Assembly: GCF_044759095.2 (NCBI RefSeq)
Contig: NZ_JBIYSM020000012.1
Location: 1-64,000, forward strand
DNA length: 64,000 nt
Reading direction: 5' to 3'
Source: JBIYSM02 sp044759095
Lineage (GTDB): Bacteria; Bacillota; Bacilli; Brevibacillales; Brevibacillaceae
The position numbers and the translations under genes were made by a program. Below are positions 15,464-23,398 of the stretch, piece after piece; the first letter of the stretch is position 1, and every line of letters starts with the position of its first letter. The notes under the pieces were generated by a model. The model had not been told where the DNA came from, did not search any database, and saw only the letters and a list, made by a program, of their open reading frames with translations.

Positions 15464-16252
15464 TTATTTCGGCGGCGATGATAGATTTCGCAAGATGGCC
15501 ACCTCGACCCGGCGGTTTTTCGCCCGGCCCTCCGGAGTGGAGTTGGAGGCAACCGGATGGTACTCTCCTTTTCCGGTGGCGCTGAATTTGCTCGGATCCA
15601 AGCTCTTGTTTTCCAGCAGGATTTTCAGGAAGTTCACCGCACGCTTTACGCTCAAATCCCAGTTGGAGGGAAACTCCGGCTTGTTGATCGGAACGTTGTC
15701 CGTATGGCCTGTAACCGTCACCTGTTTCGGATGGGGGACGAGCATGGCCGACATCTCTGTGGCCAGCTTCCGCGCCTCGGGCTTCAGTGCGGCACTTCCG
15801 GAATCAAACAGAGCGTTGTCCAGAATGGTAATCAGCAGACCTTGCTCTGTCAGCCTGGTCTGCAGCTTGTCCTGCAGCTGGTTTTGCTGAATATAGCCTT
15901 CCAGCTGCTGCTGCAGCTTTTGCAGGTCTTCGGTCTCCTGCTTGTACTCCCGCTCAAACTTCTTCTGCTCTTCCGTCTTCTCCTGTTCTTCCTGCTGGCT
16001 GCGGTTGAACGTCTGCTGTGCCATACTGGGATCGATCGGTACGGCGCTTGGCTGATCCAACACGCTGACGCCGCCGTTCAACGCAACGTTAAAGGAACGC
16101 ATGAGTTGATCAAACTTGGCCGCATCAATTTTGCTGGAGGCGAACAACACGATGAACAGGGCGAGCAGCAGGGTAAGCAGGTCGGCGTACGGAATGAGCC
16201 ACGTTTCGTCCATATGCTCCTCATGATGGTGTTTCCGCGCTTTTTTAGCCAT
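15464..16252 (-). CDS. motB: Flagellar motor stator protein MotB
   Basis: A 262-residue stator subunit. His-rich N-terminus, a single membrane helix with the proton-carrying Asp24 in PYADLLTLLLALFIVLFA, a plug and a Gln/Glu coiled-coil linker (about 75-130), and a C-terminal OmpA-like peptidoglycan-binding domain (VTGHTDNVPINKPEFPSNWD, ATGKGEYHPVASNSTPEGRA). The Asp environment fits proton-driven MotB. The start overlaps the end of motA by eight bases, so the two are co-translated. Confidence 0.95.
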   Translation of the reverse strand: MAKKARKHHHEEHMDETWLIPYADLLTLLLALFIVLFASSKIDAAKFDQLMRSFNVALNGGVSVLDQPSAVPIDPSMAQQTFNRSQQEEQEKTEEQKKFEREYKQETEDLQKLQQQLEGYIQQNQLQDKLQTRLTEQGLLITILDNALFDSGSAALKPEARKLATEMSAMLVPHPKQVTVTGHTDNVPINKPEFPSNWDLSVKRAVNFLKILLENKSLDPSKFSATGKGEYHPVASNSTPEGRAKNRRVEVAILRNLSSPPK

Positions 16253-17048
16253 TTACGGGAACAGCCTCCTCCTTCTTCTCTTCCTTCGCTTCCGCGCGTT
16301 CGTTGGACGGGAGGTAGACGAGGAGTTTCTGTTCGATGGCCGCCGGCGATACGCCTGCTTGAATGGAGAGCAGGCCTTCCACCATGATTTTTTTGATCTC
16401 AATTTCCTGTTTGGACTTGCGCTTCAGCTTGTTGGCAAAAGGGTGCCACAACACGTAACCGGTAAAGATACCGAGAAGTGTCGCTACGAACGCAGCCGCG
16501 ATGGACACGCCGAGCGCGTCGATATCACTCAGATTCCCAAGGGCCGCGATCAAACCGACCACGGCACCCAGTACCCCGAGGGTCGGGGCGTAGGTACCCG
16601 CCTGCGAAAAGATCTGGGCGCCGGCCAGATGACGATCTTCAATGGCATGGATTTCTTCGTTCAATACGTCGCGGACAAACTCCGGTTCGCCGCCGTCGAT
16701 AATCATCTTCATACCGTTCTTTAAAAACGGGTCCTGAATCTCGTCCGAAGTGTTTTCCAGCGCAAGCAGACCTTCGCGGCGCGCAATCGAAGCCCAATTC
16801 ATGAACTGGTCAATCAGTTCGCGTTTGGACGGAAGCGATTGTTCCGTAAAGATAATTTTGAACAAGACCGGGATCCTCTTGATTTCCGCCATGGGAAATG
16901 CGTTAAAAAGGGAGGCGGCCGTACCGACAATAATAATCATAAACGCTGCCGGGTTGAGAAGCGACGTCAGGTTGGCGTGCTTCAGCACCATACCCAGACC
17001 TACTGCGAGGACTCCTAGAACAATACCTATGATGGTCGACTTTTCCAT
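16245..17048 (-). CDS. motA: Flagellar motor stator protein MotA
   Basis: A 267-residue membrane protein with four helices (residues 4-22, 33-52, about 150-170, 180-200) and the family signature region TYAPTLGVLGAVVGLIAALG. It forms the ion channel with MotB and drives flagellar rotation. GGTAGGGAGTG precedes the ATG. Organised as motAB. No flagellar sigma promoter could be identified with confidence in the 110 bases upstream, which contain an isolated CACTTTTTGGGG motif also seen in the dispersed repeats. Confidence 0.95.
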   Translation of the reverse strand: MEKSTIIGIVLGVLAVGLGMVLKHANLTSLLNPAAFMIIIVGTAASLFNAFPMAEIKRIPVLFKIIFTEQSLPSKRELIDQFMNWASIARREGLLALENTSDEIQDPFLKNGMKMIIDGGEPEFVRDVLNEEIHAIEDRHLAGAQIFSQAGTYAPTLGVLGAVVGLIAALGNLSDIDALGVSIAAAFVATLLGIFTGYVLWHPFANKLKRKSKQEIEIKKIMVEGLLSIQAGVSPAAIEQKLLVYLPSNERAEAKEEKKEEAVPVNG

Positions 17049-17157
17049 TGTGACACTCCCTACCTCACGTTATCTACATCTCTCTATATATGTTTTCGGT
17101 AATTACAGCGCTGGATGTGAGGGATAATGTCACTTTTTCCTCTACACTTTTTGGGGA

Positions 17158-17889
17158 TCAGCCAAACCACTGGATGAGACATACCATCGCGAGAAGTCCG
17201 ACAATAAACGAAAACGTCGCGGAACGCTCATGGCCGTCCCCGTGGCTTTCGGGTATCAGTTCTTTGTACACGATGAACAGCATCGCCCCGGCAGCAAACG
17301 ACAGGCCGTACGGAACCATTCCCTGCACGAATGAGGTGAGGTAATTTCCCGCGAGTGCCGAGACGATTTCGACCGATCCGGTCAGGGTGGCAAGCAGAAA
17401 AGCTTTCCCCCTCCCCACCTTTTGGTTGATCAGGAACAGAGCGACGAGAAAGCCCTCCGGCGCGTTCTGCAGCCCGATGGCGAAGGCGATCAGCCCCCCC
17501 AGCCCCGTTTGTTCGCTGGAGTAGCTAACCCCGACGGACAGCCCCTCCGGAATGTTATGTAGCGTAATGGCGGACAGAATCAACAACGATTGCGTATCCA
17601 TGGAAATGTTCATCCGCGAGTGCTCCAGGTCGATGTGCGGAATCACACTCTCCAACAGGGTGAGCGCGGTCGTCCCGGTCAACACCCCCAGACAGACGAT
17701 CATCAGATTGGAAGCTTCCAACGCCTGCGGGATGAGACTGAACGTCGAGGCCGCCACCATGATCCCGGCGGTAAAGGCGAGTAAAATATCCCGCCAGCGG
17801 TGCGTCACCGCTTTGAAAAACAGTATGGGCAGTGCCCCGACACCGGTGGACAGGGCCGATAACACGCTTCCGACAAGCACTTGTTCCAT
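17158..17889 (-). CDS. ZIP family metal transporter
   Basis: A 243-residue membrane protein with eight predicted helices. LHNIPEGLSVGVSYSSEQT and GLQNAPEGFLVALFLINQK are the metal-binding helix IV and V signatures of ZIP proteins (HNIPEG, NAPEG). These proteins move zinc or other divalent metals. It directly abuts the Mpo1-like gene upstream (stop and start adjacent), so the two share a transcript. Metal specificity is not readable from the sequence. Confidence 0.9.
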   Translation of the reverse strand: MEQVLVGSVLSALSTGVGALPILFFKAVTHRWRDILLAFTAGIMVAASTFSLIPQALEASNLMIVCLGVLTGTTALTLLESVIPHIDLEHSRMNISMDTQSLLILSAITLHNIPEGLSVGVSYSSEQTGLGGLIAFAIGLQNAPEGFLVALFLINQKVGRGKAFLLATLTGSVEIVSALAGNYLTSFVQGMVPYGLSFAAGAMLFIVYKELIPESHGDGHERSATFSFIVGLLAMVCLIQWFG

Positions 17890-18210
17890 CTAGATATCCT
17901 CCATCTGCGGCAGCCACCTTTTACCGCTTACGATCTCCAATGTACGCAAAAAGAACCAGAGAAACCCCGCGTAAAACCCAATGAACGGCCGTTGAAACGA
18001 GGCCGGGCGATTCCGTTCAAACACGAAGTGGCCCGTCCATGCGCAGGCGTAGTGAAGGATGGCGCAGCCAACCGTAACCCGCCAGTCGATCAACAGCGCA
18101 ACCCAGCCCACACTCGCAGCGAAAAACGCCAGGTAGTGAAGCCACTGGTTGCGTTTGTCCCTGTGGGCCCGCTGATACATGATCAGATCGTGCAGAACCC
18201 TCTGCTTCAT
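17890..18210 (-). CDS. Mpo1/DUF962-like membrane protein
   Basis: A 106-residue protein with the DUF962/YGL010w-like pattern: H-x6-N near the start (HRDKRNQWLHYLAFFAASVG), then AWTGHFVFERNRPASFQRP. In yeast, Mpo1 is a dioxygenase of fatty acid alpha-oxidation with His ligands; several of the expected His are present (H16, H25, H53, H61 region). Two to three hydrophobic segments suggest a membrane location. First gene of the pair with the ZIP transporter; activity in bacteria is unproven. Confidence 0.75.
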   Translation of the reverse strand: MKQRVLHDLIMYQRAHRDKRNQWLHYLAFFAASVGWVALLIDWRVTVGCAILHYACAWTGHFVFERNRPASFQRPFIGFYAGFLWFFLRTLEIVSGKRWLPQMEDI

Positions 18211-18281
18211 CGTACGCTTGCCCCCTCTTCTTCATACCTCAATCATACCACGACGACAATCAGCACGAAGACCGGGAAAAC

Positions 18282-18312
18282 AAAAAAACCAGCGTCCTGA
18301 CAACGCTAGTTT
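18282..18312 (-). terminator. Terminator of the FhuF-like gene
   Basis: On the minus strand AACTAGCGTT pairs with ACGCTGGTT around TCAGG, followed by a run of T. It overlaps the stop codon of the FhuF-like gene. Confidence 0.8.
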
Positions 18313-19088
18313 CCGTAAGCGAGAATTTGTTCGAGGCGCTTTTCCTCATTGAGCATCGGGCAGGTGTAGCAGCATTTCCCTCCCTGCAGGCGGTACTGGA
18401 AGCAGCACTGCTTTCGGATGCGAATGGGATGATCCGCTTCGGTCGGGTGCGGAATCACCGTAAAGTCGTTGTTCATGGGATTGCGGTCCCGCAGTCCAAA
18501 CAGTTTGGGATCCGCTTTCTTGGTAAGGAAGTGAAAATCGCCCCTGATTTGTTCGCGGAGTTCGTCTGTTTCCGCCCGCCTCATGAATTCGTCGTAATAA
18601 TAGTGAATGATGTAGGCGGTATGCGACCACAGGACGTTGGTATGAATACCCGTATACGAAGCAAGAGCCGAGATGAGCGGCTTTATCGTGTCACGAAACA
18701 TTCGTTCCGCCACCTGCTCTCTCCAGCGCTCCCGATCTGCGGGATCCGGCCTAAAGCCCCCCGCCTCGCGCAAGTGAAAGCGAGGCAGACTCCAGGAGCC
18801 TTCTGCGCACAGCGTCACATTCGGCAGGGAGATGTTCAATTCAACGGAATGGTGAGACATTGTGTAAAGCCCGCCGGAAAGCAGTGCCAGGAAGCGTTTG
18901 AAAAACAGGGAGGCGGTCACAACGTACGAGGGGGAATGAATATGGCTGCCCACCTCTTGCAGGAATCTTTTTCCTTCTTCCTTGTGCAGCAGGCTGGCAG
19001 CGGAAAACCGCAGCGGCGCCTCCGGTTCCGACGCGATATGGATACGAAACGCTCTTTCCAAAGCTGAGACGTTCAACTCAGGGTACAT
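18306..19088 (-). CDS. FhuF-like siderophore-iron reductase
   Basis: A 260-residue protein with the FhuF-type C-terminal motif CC-x10-C-x2-C (from CCFQYRLQGG to CYTCPM), which holds a 2Fe-2S cluster. FhuF proteins reduce ferric iron released from siderophores in the cytoplasm. No membrane segment. The frame is open to 19205, but Met at 19088 has AGAGAGGGATGG upstream. A near-consensus Fur box lies 31-49 bases before the start, so expression should rise in iron limitation. No siderophore transporter is adjacent. Confidence 0.8.
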   Translation of the reverse strand: MYPELNVSALERAFRIHIASEPEAPLRFSAASLLHKEEGKRFLQEVGSHIHSPSYVVTASLFFKRFLALLSGGLYTMSHHSVELNISLPNVTLCAEGSWSLPRFHLREAGGFRPDPADRERWREQVAERMFRDTIKPLISALASYTGIHTNVLWSHTAYIIHYYYDEFMRRAETDELREQIRGDFHFLTKKADPKLFGLRDRNPMNNDFTVIPHPTEADHPIRIRKQCCFQYRLQGGKCCYTCPMLNEEKRLEQILAYGN

Positions 19089-19118
19089 ACGCCATCCCTC
19101 TCTATGCTCATAAAGCAA

Positions 19119-19137
19119 ACAATGATTTTCATTATCA
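19119..19137. promoter_or_regulatory. Fur box
   Basis: The minus-strand sequence GATAATGAAAATCATTGTT matches the 19-base Fur consensus GATAATGATAATCATTATC at 16 of 19 positions and lies just upstream of the FhuF-like gene. Confidence 0.75.
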
Positions 19138-19159
19138 ATAGATTTCCTGTTTTTATTAT

Positions 19160-19189
19160 AAAAAATGCCACCTCCTGTTACAAGTGGCA
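19160..19189 (-). terminator. Terminator of the flavin-reductase gene
   Basis: On the minus strand TGCCAC and GTGGCA flank a twelve-base loop and are followed by TTTTTTATAA. Confidence 0.75.
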
Positions 19190-19214
19190 AAAAAAAGCCC
19201 AGCATGCTGCCAGG

Positions 19215-19817
19215 TCACGTCTCCGCCCGAAAGGTTTTGCCCAGCTCGTTCCCCAACCCGAAATAGTGACGGAAATTGTAGATGAGCGGGTTCCACTTTT
19301 GTGGATTGACGTAATGATCCCCCGCCACAATGTCCGTATGGGCGTGGACACGCACAGCTTCCGTCTCAACGACGGCAAACTGCCCGGAATCTTCGGGAAT
19401 GCGGATATGCTTTACCTGTGCCTCGATCTGCAGCGGGCACTCCTTGATCCGGCAGGGCGCAATCTTCTCTGATGGGATCTGCGTCAATCCGGCGGCAGCA
19501 AATTTATCCTTCTCAAATCGAAATCCAAGCTGACGCTTATATTCGGGAATCGGGTCCATACCGGTTAGGGGAGCCAGCGCTTCCACCTGCCGCCACAGCG
19601 TCGCGTCCGGGATGTTGATGACGCACTCCGGGTGCCGCCCCAGGTTTTCCATCGCTTTTCCGCCAAGACCAATTCCCAGCACGATCGTATGGCCAAGAGC
19701 CCATGAGGACGAAATCGGACTGATGTTGGTCGATCCATCCTCGTTCAACGTCGTAAGCAAAACAACAGGGGTTCCGTAGTACAGAATTTTCGGCTGAATG
19801 GCAACATGACTGGTCAT
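19215..19817 (-). CDS. Flavin reductase-like FMN-binding protein
   Basis: A 200-residue protein of the flavin-reductase-like split-barrel fold: TPVVLLTTLNEDGSTNISPI at residues 16-35 and SWALGHTIVLGIGLGGKAME follow the FMN-binding pattern, with NLGRHPECVINIP after it. Such proteins bind FMN and may supply reduced flavin or act on small electrophiles. It is transcribed divergently from an ArsR-type regulator with a palindromic operator between them, so it is probably that regulator's target. Confidence 0.8.
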   Translation of the reverse strand: MTSHVAIQPKILYYGTPVVLLTTLNEDGSTNISPISSSWALGHTIVLGIGLGGKAMENLGRHPECVINIPDATLWRQVEALAPLTGMDPIPEYKRQLGFRFEKDKFAAAGLTQIPSEKIAPCRIKECPLQIEAQVKHIRIPEDSGQFAVVETEAVRVHAHTDIVAGDHYVNPQKWNPLIYNFRHYFGLGNELGKTFRAET

Positions 19818-19861
19818 AAAATGAATTCCTCCTCACTTTTATGAAACTACCTCCTTCATTG

Positions 19862-19883
19862 TAATGGACCATTATTTCCATTA
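19862..19883. promoter_or_regulatory. Palindromic operator between flavin reductase and ArsR-type regulator
   Basis: TAATGG-A-CCATTA is a perfect 6-1-6 palindrome (19862-19874), followed by an extra half-site CCATTA at 19878-19883. The position in a short divergent intergenic region fits binding by the ArsR-type protein encoded next to it. Confidence 0.55.
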
Positions 19884-19917
19884 TCATCGAAATATGAATG
19901 CAAAGGAGTGATCTCGA

Positions 19918-20598
19918 GTGAATGTACCCAATCTCGTTGAGGTCTCAGCGCTGATCGGCGACCCGTCACGCTCTGCCATCCTGCTTAGCTTGATGGACGG
20001 AAGAGCTTTGCCGGCGGGTGAACTGGCGCACAGGGCACGCATTTCTCCCCAGACTGCAAGTTCCCACTTGAACAAGCTGGTAAACGGCGGACTGCTTGCG
20101 GTGGAAGCACATGGACGGCACCGCTACTACCGCCTGAGCGGAACAGAAGTGGCCAAGGCTTTGGAAGGCCTGCTGTCGATCGCTCCGCCGCCGAAGATCC
20201 GCTCGCTTCGCCAATCGGACGAAATGAAAAAGCTGGGTTATGCTCGAACGTGCTACGACCACTTGGCCGGTTCCGTTGGGGTTAAGCTGACGGAGAGCCT
20301 GCTGAAGCGAGGACTGCTGGAAGAAGCGGGGCAGGAGTACGTGTTGACAACGAAAGGAGCTGAAACATTTACTGCCTTTGGAGTTGACCCCTTTCCCGTT
20401 AAACGGGGAAGAAGAGCGTTTGCCCGTCCTTGTCTCGACTGGACCGAGCGGCGTTACCACCTGGCCGGGTCGTTAGGTGCAGCGCTTACGAACCGCCTGT
20501 TTAAACTCGAATGGCTGGAGGGTACTTCTTCCCGAGCGGTGAAGGTGACGGAGGCAGGCCAGGAAGGTCTGTACCAAATCTTTGGGGTTTCCCTTTGA
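19918..20598 (+). CDS. ArsR-type winged-helix regulator with C-terminal extension
   Basis: A 226-residue regulator with GTG start after AAAGGAGTG. The winged helix lies at residues 1-90 (LIGDPSRSAILLSLMDGRAL, ISPQTASSHLNKLVNGGLL, GRHRYYRLSG). About 130 further residues form a region with YARTCYDHLAGSVGVKLTES and YHLAGSLGAALTNRLFKLEW, an internal repeat seen in the longer ArsR-like proteins of bacilli. The CVC metal motif of ArsR/SmtB is absent, so metal sensing is not supported. Divergent from the flavin reductase. Confidence 0.85.
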   Translation: MNVPNLVEVSALIGDPSRSAILLSLMDGRALPAGELAHRARISPQTASSHLNKLVNGGLLAVEAHGRHRYYRLSGTEVAKALEGLLSIAPPPKIRSLRQSDEMKKLGYARTCYDHLAGSVGVKLTESLLKRGLLEEAGQEYVLTTKGAETFTAFGVDPFPVKRGRRAFARPCLDWTERRYHLAGSLGAALTNRLFKLEWLEGTSSRAVKVTEAGQEGLYQIFGVSL

Positions 20599-20605
20599 CA
20601 CACAT

Positions 20606-20636
20606 AAAAAAAAGCCCCTCCTGTTCAGAGAGGCTT
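20606..20636 (-). terminator. Terminator of tgl
   Basis: On the minus strand AAGCCTCTC pairs with GAGGGGCTT around TGAACAG and is followed by eight T. Confidence 0.85.
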
Positions 20637-21465
20637 AGCCGATCTCATAGTACGCAGAGCCGATCCGCGCGATGATACGGTCATACCTGCTGCGGCGAAT
20701 GGGCGTCATTCCAGCGGGAGCACCGGGTCTGAACCTGTAGAGGTAGGCAAAATCCGGCCGTGCGGCACCCTCCATCATAAAGGCGGAACGAACGGCACCA
20801 GGTCTTCTTTCATTATTCAAATGCCGAATAATCTCCCGAGCACCTACGATGCCGATCCCATGCCCATAGTAGAGACCCTCTCGCATCACGACAGCGTTTT
20901 CTCCCTGCCATTCAGGGGTGTCCGGGTTGACATCCGGGTTTTTGAAATAGACCACGTCTCCCGGCAGGTGAACGGTCTCCTCAATCGTCGTCAATCCCAG
21001 ATCCTTGTCGTAGTGCCAATCGTACAGCAGCATGTCGGCGAACAAACGGTTGAAAGCCCCCTCGTCGATCGAGGCCAAAACAGCCCGGTAGTATACGATC
21101 ACCATCGCGGTGGCACACTCAAAGGCGTATTTTCTTCCATTGCGATAAATGTCCCGGATCCCATCGGACGGCCTCACATTTTCACGGATCCGAAAGCCGC
21201 CGAAGTCGGTCAAACGCCACAGCTCCTCGTTGCACCGGGACTCTTTGAACGTGGCGAATGAGACCCCGCTGTAGTTCAGTGCACCTGCTGCTCCCACGAT
21301 ATGGTTTCGAAGGGTAAGCTCAAACCGAAAATGTCCTGTGTCCGGATACGAAAAAACAATCGGGCTGGCCGCCATGCGGCCGATTATCTCCAGCTGAACG
21401 TCTGTCCATTGCTGTTCAGTGCGCAGCGTCGAAGGAGTGACGACTTTGTCCCCAATTTTAATCAT
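20635..21465 (-). CDS. tgl: Protein-glutamine gamma-glutamyltransferase (spore coat)
   Basis: A 276-residue bacterial transglutaminase of the Tgl type, which crosslinks coat proteins such as GerQ late in sporulation. The catalytic Cys sits in YAFECATAMVIVYY near residue 117, and VVYFKNPDVNPDTPEWQGEN holds the His/Asp region. Length matches Bacillus Tgl (about 245-275). It is one of several coat genes in the window. Monocistronic, transcribed divergently from the sarcosine-oxidase-like gene; a mother-cell promoter is expected but was not located with confidence. Confidence 0.92.
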   Translation of the reverse strand: MIKIGDKVVTPSTLRTEQQWTDVQLEIIGRMAASPIVFSYPDTGHFRFELTLRNHIVGAAGALNYSGVSFATFKESRCNEELWRLTDFGGFRIRENVRPSDGIRDIYRNGRKYAFECATAMVIVYYRAVLASIDEGAFNRLFADMLLYDWHYDKDLGLTTIEETVHLPGDVVYFKNPDVNPDTPEWQGENAVVMREGLYYGHGIGIVGAREIIRHLNNERRPGAVRSAFMMEGAARPDFAYLYRFRPGAPAGMTPIRRSRYDRIIARIGSAYYEIG

Positions 21466-21585
21466 GCCTGCATCCTCCCGTTGTACTGGTTGATAATGTA
21501 TATGCCTAAGACTCGACGGTTTTCCGAAAATATAGGATAATCAAAGAAATTTATTTTGATAGGAGAACCAGGAGGAGGTTAAAGG

Positions 21586-22731
21586 ATGGAGAAACACTAC
21601 GAGGTCATCGTCGTCGGAGCTGGTTCCATGGGGATGGCTGCCGGTGCATATCTGGCCAAACAAGGGAGAAAAACGCTGCTTCTGGACGCGTTTGATCCGC
21701 CCCATACCTTTGGAAGCCATCACGGGGATACCCGAATCATTCGTCACGCGTACGGCGAAGGAAAGCAGTACGTGCCTCTCGCTTTGCGGGCACAGCAGCT
21801 ATGGAATGAACTGGAGGAAGAGTCAGGTCTTTCGCTCTTCAGCCGGACAGGCGTCCTTTGCGCCGGAAAAACCGGCAGCCCGTTCATCCAGGAAGTGAAG
21901 GACAGTGCCGAAGAGTTCGCGCTGCCGTTGGAAGTGCTGCAGGCAGAGGAAATCCGCTACCGCTGGCCGGGAATAACCGTCCCCGATGAGGTTACCGGCT
22001 GTTACGAACCTGTGTCCGGCGTGCTGTTCAGCGAAGACTGCATTCGCGCCTACCGCAACATGGCGCTTGCCCTCGGGGCCACCATCGTCACCCATACTCG
22101 CGTGGAGCGAATCGAAATTCTCTCTGACGGGGTCATTGTCGAAACAAAAGAGGGCAGATATGCTGCCGACTCTCTGGTCGTGAGCGTTGGCGCTTGGGCC
22201 AACAAGCTGTTGTCCTCGGTCGGTTTGCCGCTTCCTTTGCAGCCGACACGAAAAACCATTGCCTGGTTTGATGCCGACGAGTCGTTGTACGGTCCGAATG
22301 CCTTTCCCGCTTTCTTGTTCCATCTGGAACACGAACAATACTACGGATTTCCCAATTTCAACGGCACAGGGGTAAAGGTGGGCCGTCACGACACCGGTCA
22401 TCCGGTCGATCCCGATGCCATGAACCGTGAATTCGGCGCCTATCCCGAAGACGAAGGTGATGTCCGGTCATTTCTCAAGAGGTACATGCCGCAGGCGGCG
22501 GGCACCCTCAAGCAGGGAAGGGTGTGCCTCTACACGCTGACTCCTGACGAACACTTCATCATTGACCGTCATCCGCTGCATTCCCATGTCGTGATTGCCG
22601 CCGGTTTTTCCGGTCACGGCTTCAAGTTCGCCAGTGCGGTTGGAGAGATTGCCAGCGAATGGATTACTACCGGGAAGACCTCCTACGATCTGTCCATGTT
22701 CTCTCTCAAGCGCTTCGCCCCGGTCACCTAA
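21586..22731 (+). CDS. Monomeric sarcosine oxidase / N-methyltryptophan oxidase family
   Basis: A 381-residue FAD enzyme of the DadA/MSOX type that oxidises N-methyl or secondary amino acids to imine and hydrogen peroxide. The dinucleotide site VVGAGSMGMAAGAYLA is at residues 9-24, and GRVCLYTLTPDEHFIIDRHP carries the Cys that binds FAD covalently in MSOX. AGFSGHGFKFASAVGE near the end closes the FAD site. GGAGGTTAAAGG precedes the ATG. The true substrate cannot be chosen between sarcosine, N-methyltryptophan or others. Confidence 0.85.
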   Translation: MEKHYEVIVVGAGSMGMAAGAYLAKQGRKTLLLDAFDPPHTFGSHHGDTRIIRHAYGEGKQYVPLALRAQQLWNELEEESGLSLFSRTGVLCAGKTGSPFIQEVKDSAEEFALPLEVLQAEEIRYRWPGITVPDEVTGCYEPVSGVLFSEDCIRAYRNMALALGATIVTHTRVERIEILSDGVIVETKEGRYAADSLVVSVGAWANKLLSSVGLPLPLQPTRKTIAWFDADESLYGPNAFPAFLFHLEHEQYYGFPNFNGTGVKVGRHDTGHPVDPDAMNREFGAYPEDEGDVRSFLKRYMPQAAGTLKQGRVCLYTLTPDEHFIIDRHPLHSHVVIAAGFSGHGFKFASAVGEIASEWITTGKTSYDLSMFSLKRFAPVT

Positions 22732-22737
22732 ACATGC

Positions 22738-22775
22738 GGAAAAGCCCTTCCAGCCTGATTGGCGGGAAGGGCTTG
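22738..22775. terminator. Hairpin between sarcosine oxidase-like gene and DUF2935-like gene
   Basis: AAGCCCTTCC and GGGAAGGGCTT form a long stem between two convergent genes. The T-runs are short, so it is a probable shared terminator. Confidence 0.65.
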
Positions 22776-22782
22776 CATCTGT

Positions 22783-23205
22783 CTAATGACGCATGACCGT
22801 TTGGGCAATACCGATAAAATACTCTGATTCACGACGAATGTGATTCAGTACGACAATGGCCGTCGGATTGTTTTGGATCACCGTGCTTTCGGCTGCGAGA
22901 ACATTCAAGAATTGAACGAACTGGTGACTTTGGCTGAGGGAACAGTCCGCCAGCTGCATGATGTCCAGATACATCTCCCGCTGCAAACGTCCTTTGGACC
23001 GGACCACTGTCTCAATGTAACGCCGCGCTGCCGCGTTGGTCTGTGAAAAAGCCTGTTCCCACTCCTGGAGCGACTCAACGAACGGCGGCTCCAAATTACC
23101 GGCCAACTGCCTGATGACAATGGTATGTTCCGCCTCCTGCTGCTTCCAAAACTCAATTTCGTCCAGGATCCGCAGGGGCATCCGCTCTCCGTAGTAAAAC
23201 TGCAC
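22783..23205 (-). CDS. Helical DUF2935-like protein
   Basis: A 140-residue, mostly helical protein. EIEFWKQQEAEHTIVIRQL near residues 16-34 and NHIRRESEYFIGIAQ near the C-terminus resemble one half of the duplicated DUF2935 fold, whose members bind metal through His/Glu on a helical bundle. This protein would be a single-domain version. The ATG at 23205 has AGGGAAT upstream. Function is not known and the family assignment is tentative. The 193 bases between it and phosphoglucomutase show no gene. Confidence 0.5.
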   Translation of the reverse strand: MQFYYGERMPLRILDEIEFWKQQEAEHTIVIRQLAGNLEPPFVESLQEWEQAFSQTNAAARRYIETVVRSKGRLQREMYLDIMQLADCSLSQSHQFVQFLNVLAAESTVIQNNPTAIVVLNHIRRESEYFIGIAQTVMRH

Positions 23206-23398
23206 GCAATTCCCTCCAATGAAGATGGTGTCTATACAGACTATTGCCTCTCCCCGGGAAAGGTGCCTATAAAGCTCGCTGCAATCTTAAAAGGAAAAAG
23301 AGAGCTGCTCCACTTGTTCTCCCGTTTGCAAACGGCCTGCCGGCTTCCCGATTGGACGGACAGGCACGTCCGCAGGCAGCCCATACGCTTCAAGGAGA

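Noticed and set aside
23206..23398. Possible small gene between the DUF2935-like gene and phosphoglucomutase.
   Set aside because: Short plus-strand frames there run into the antisense of phosphoglucomutase and lack ribosome sites.
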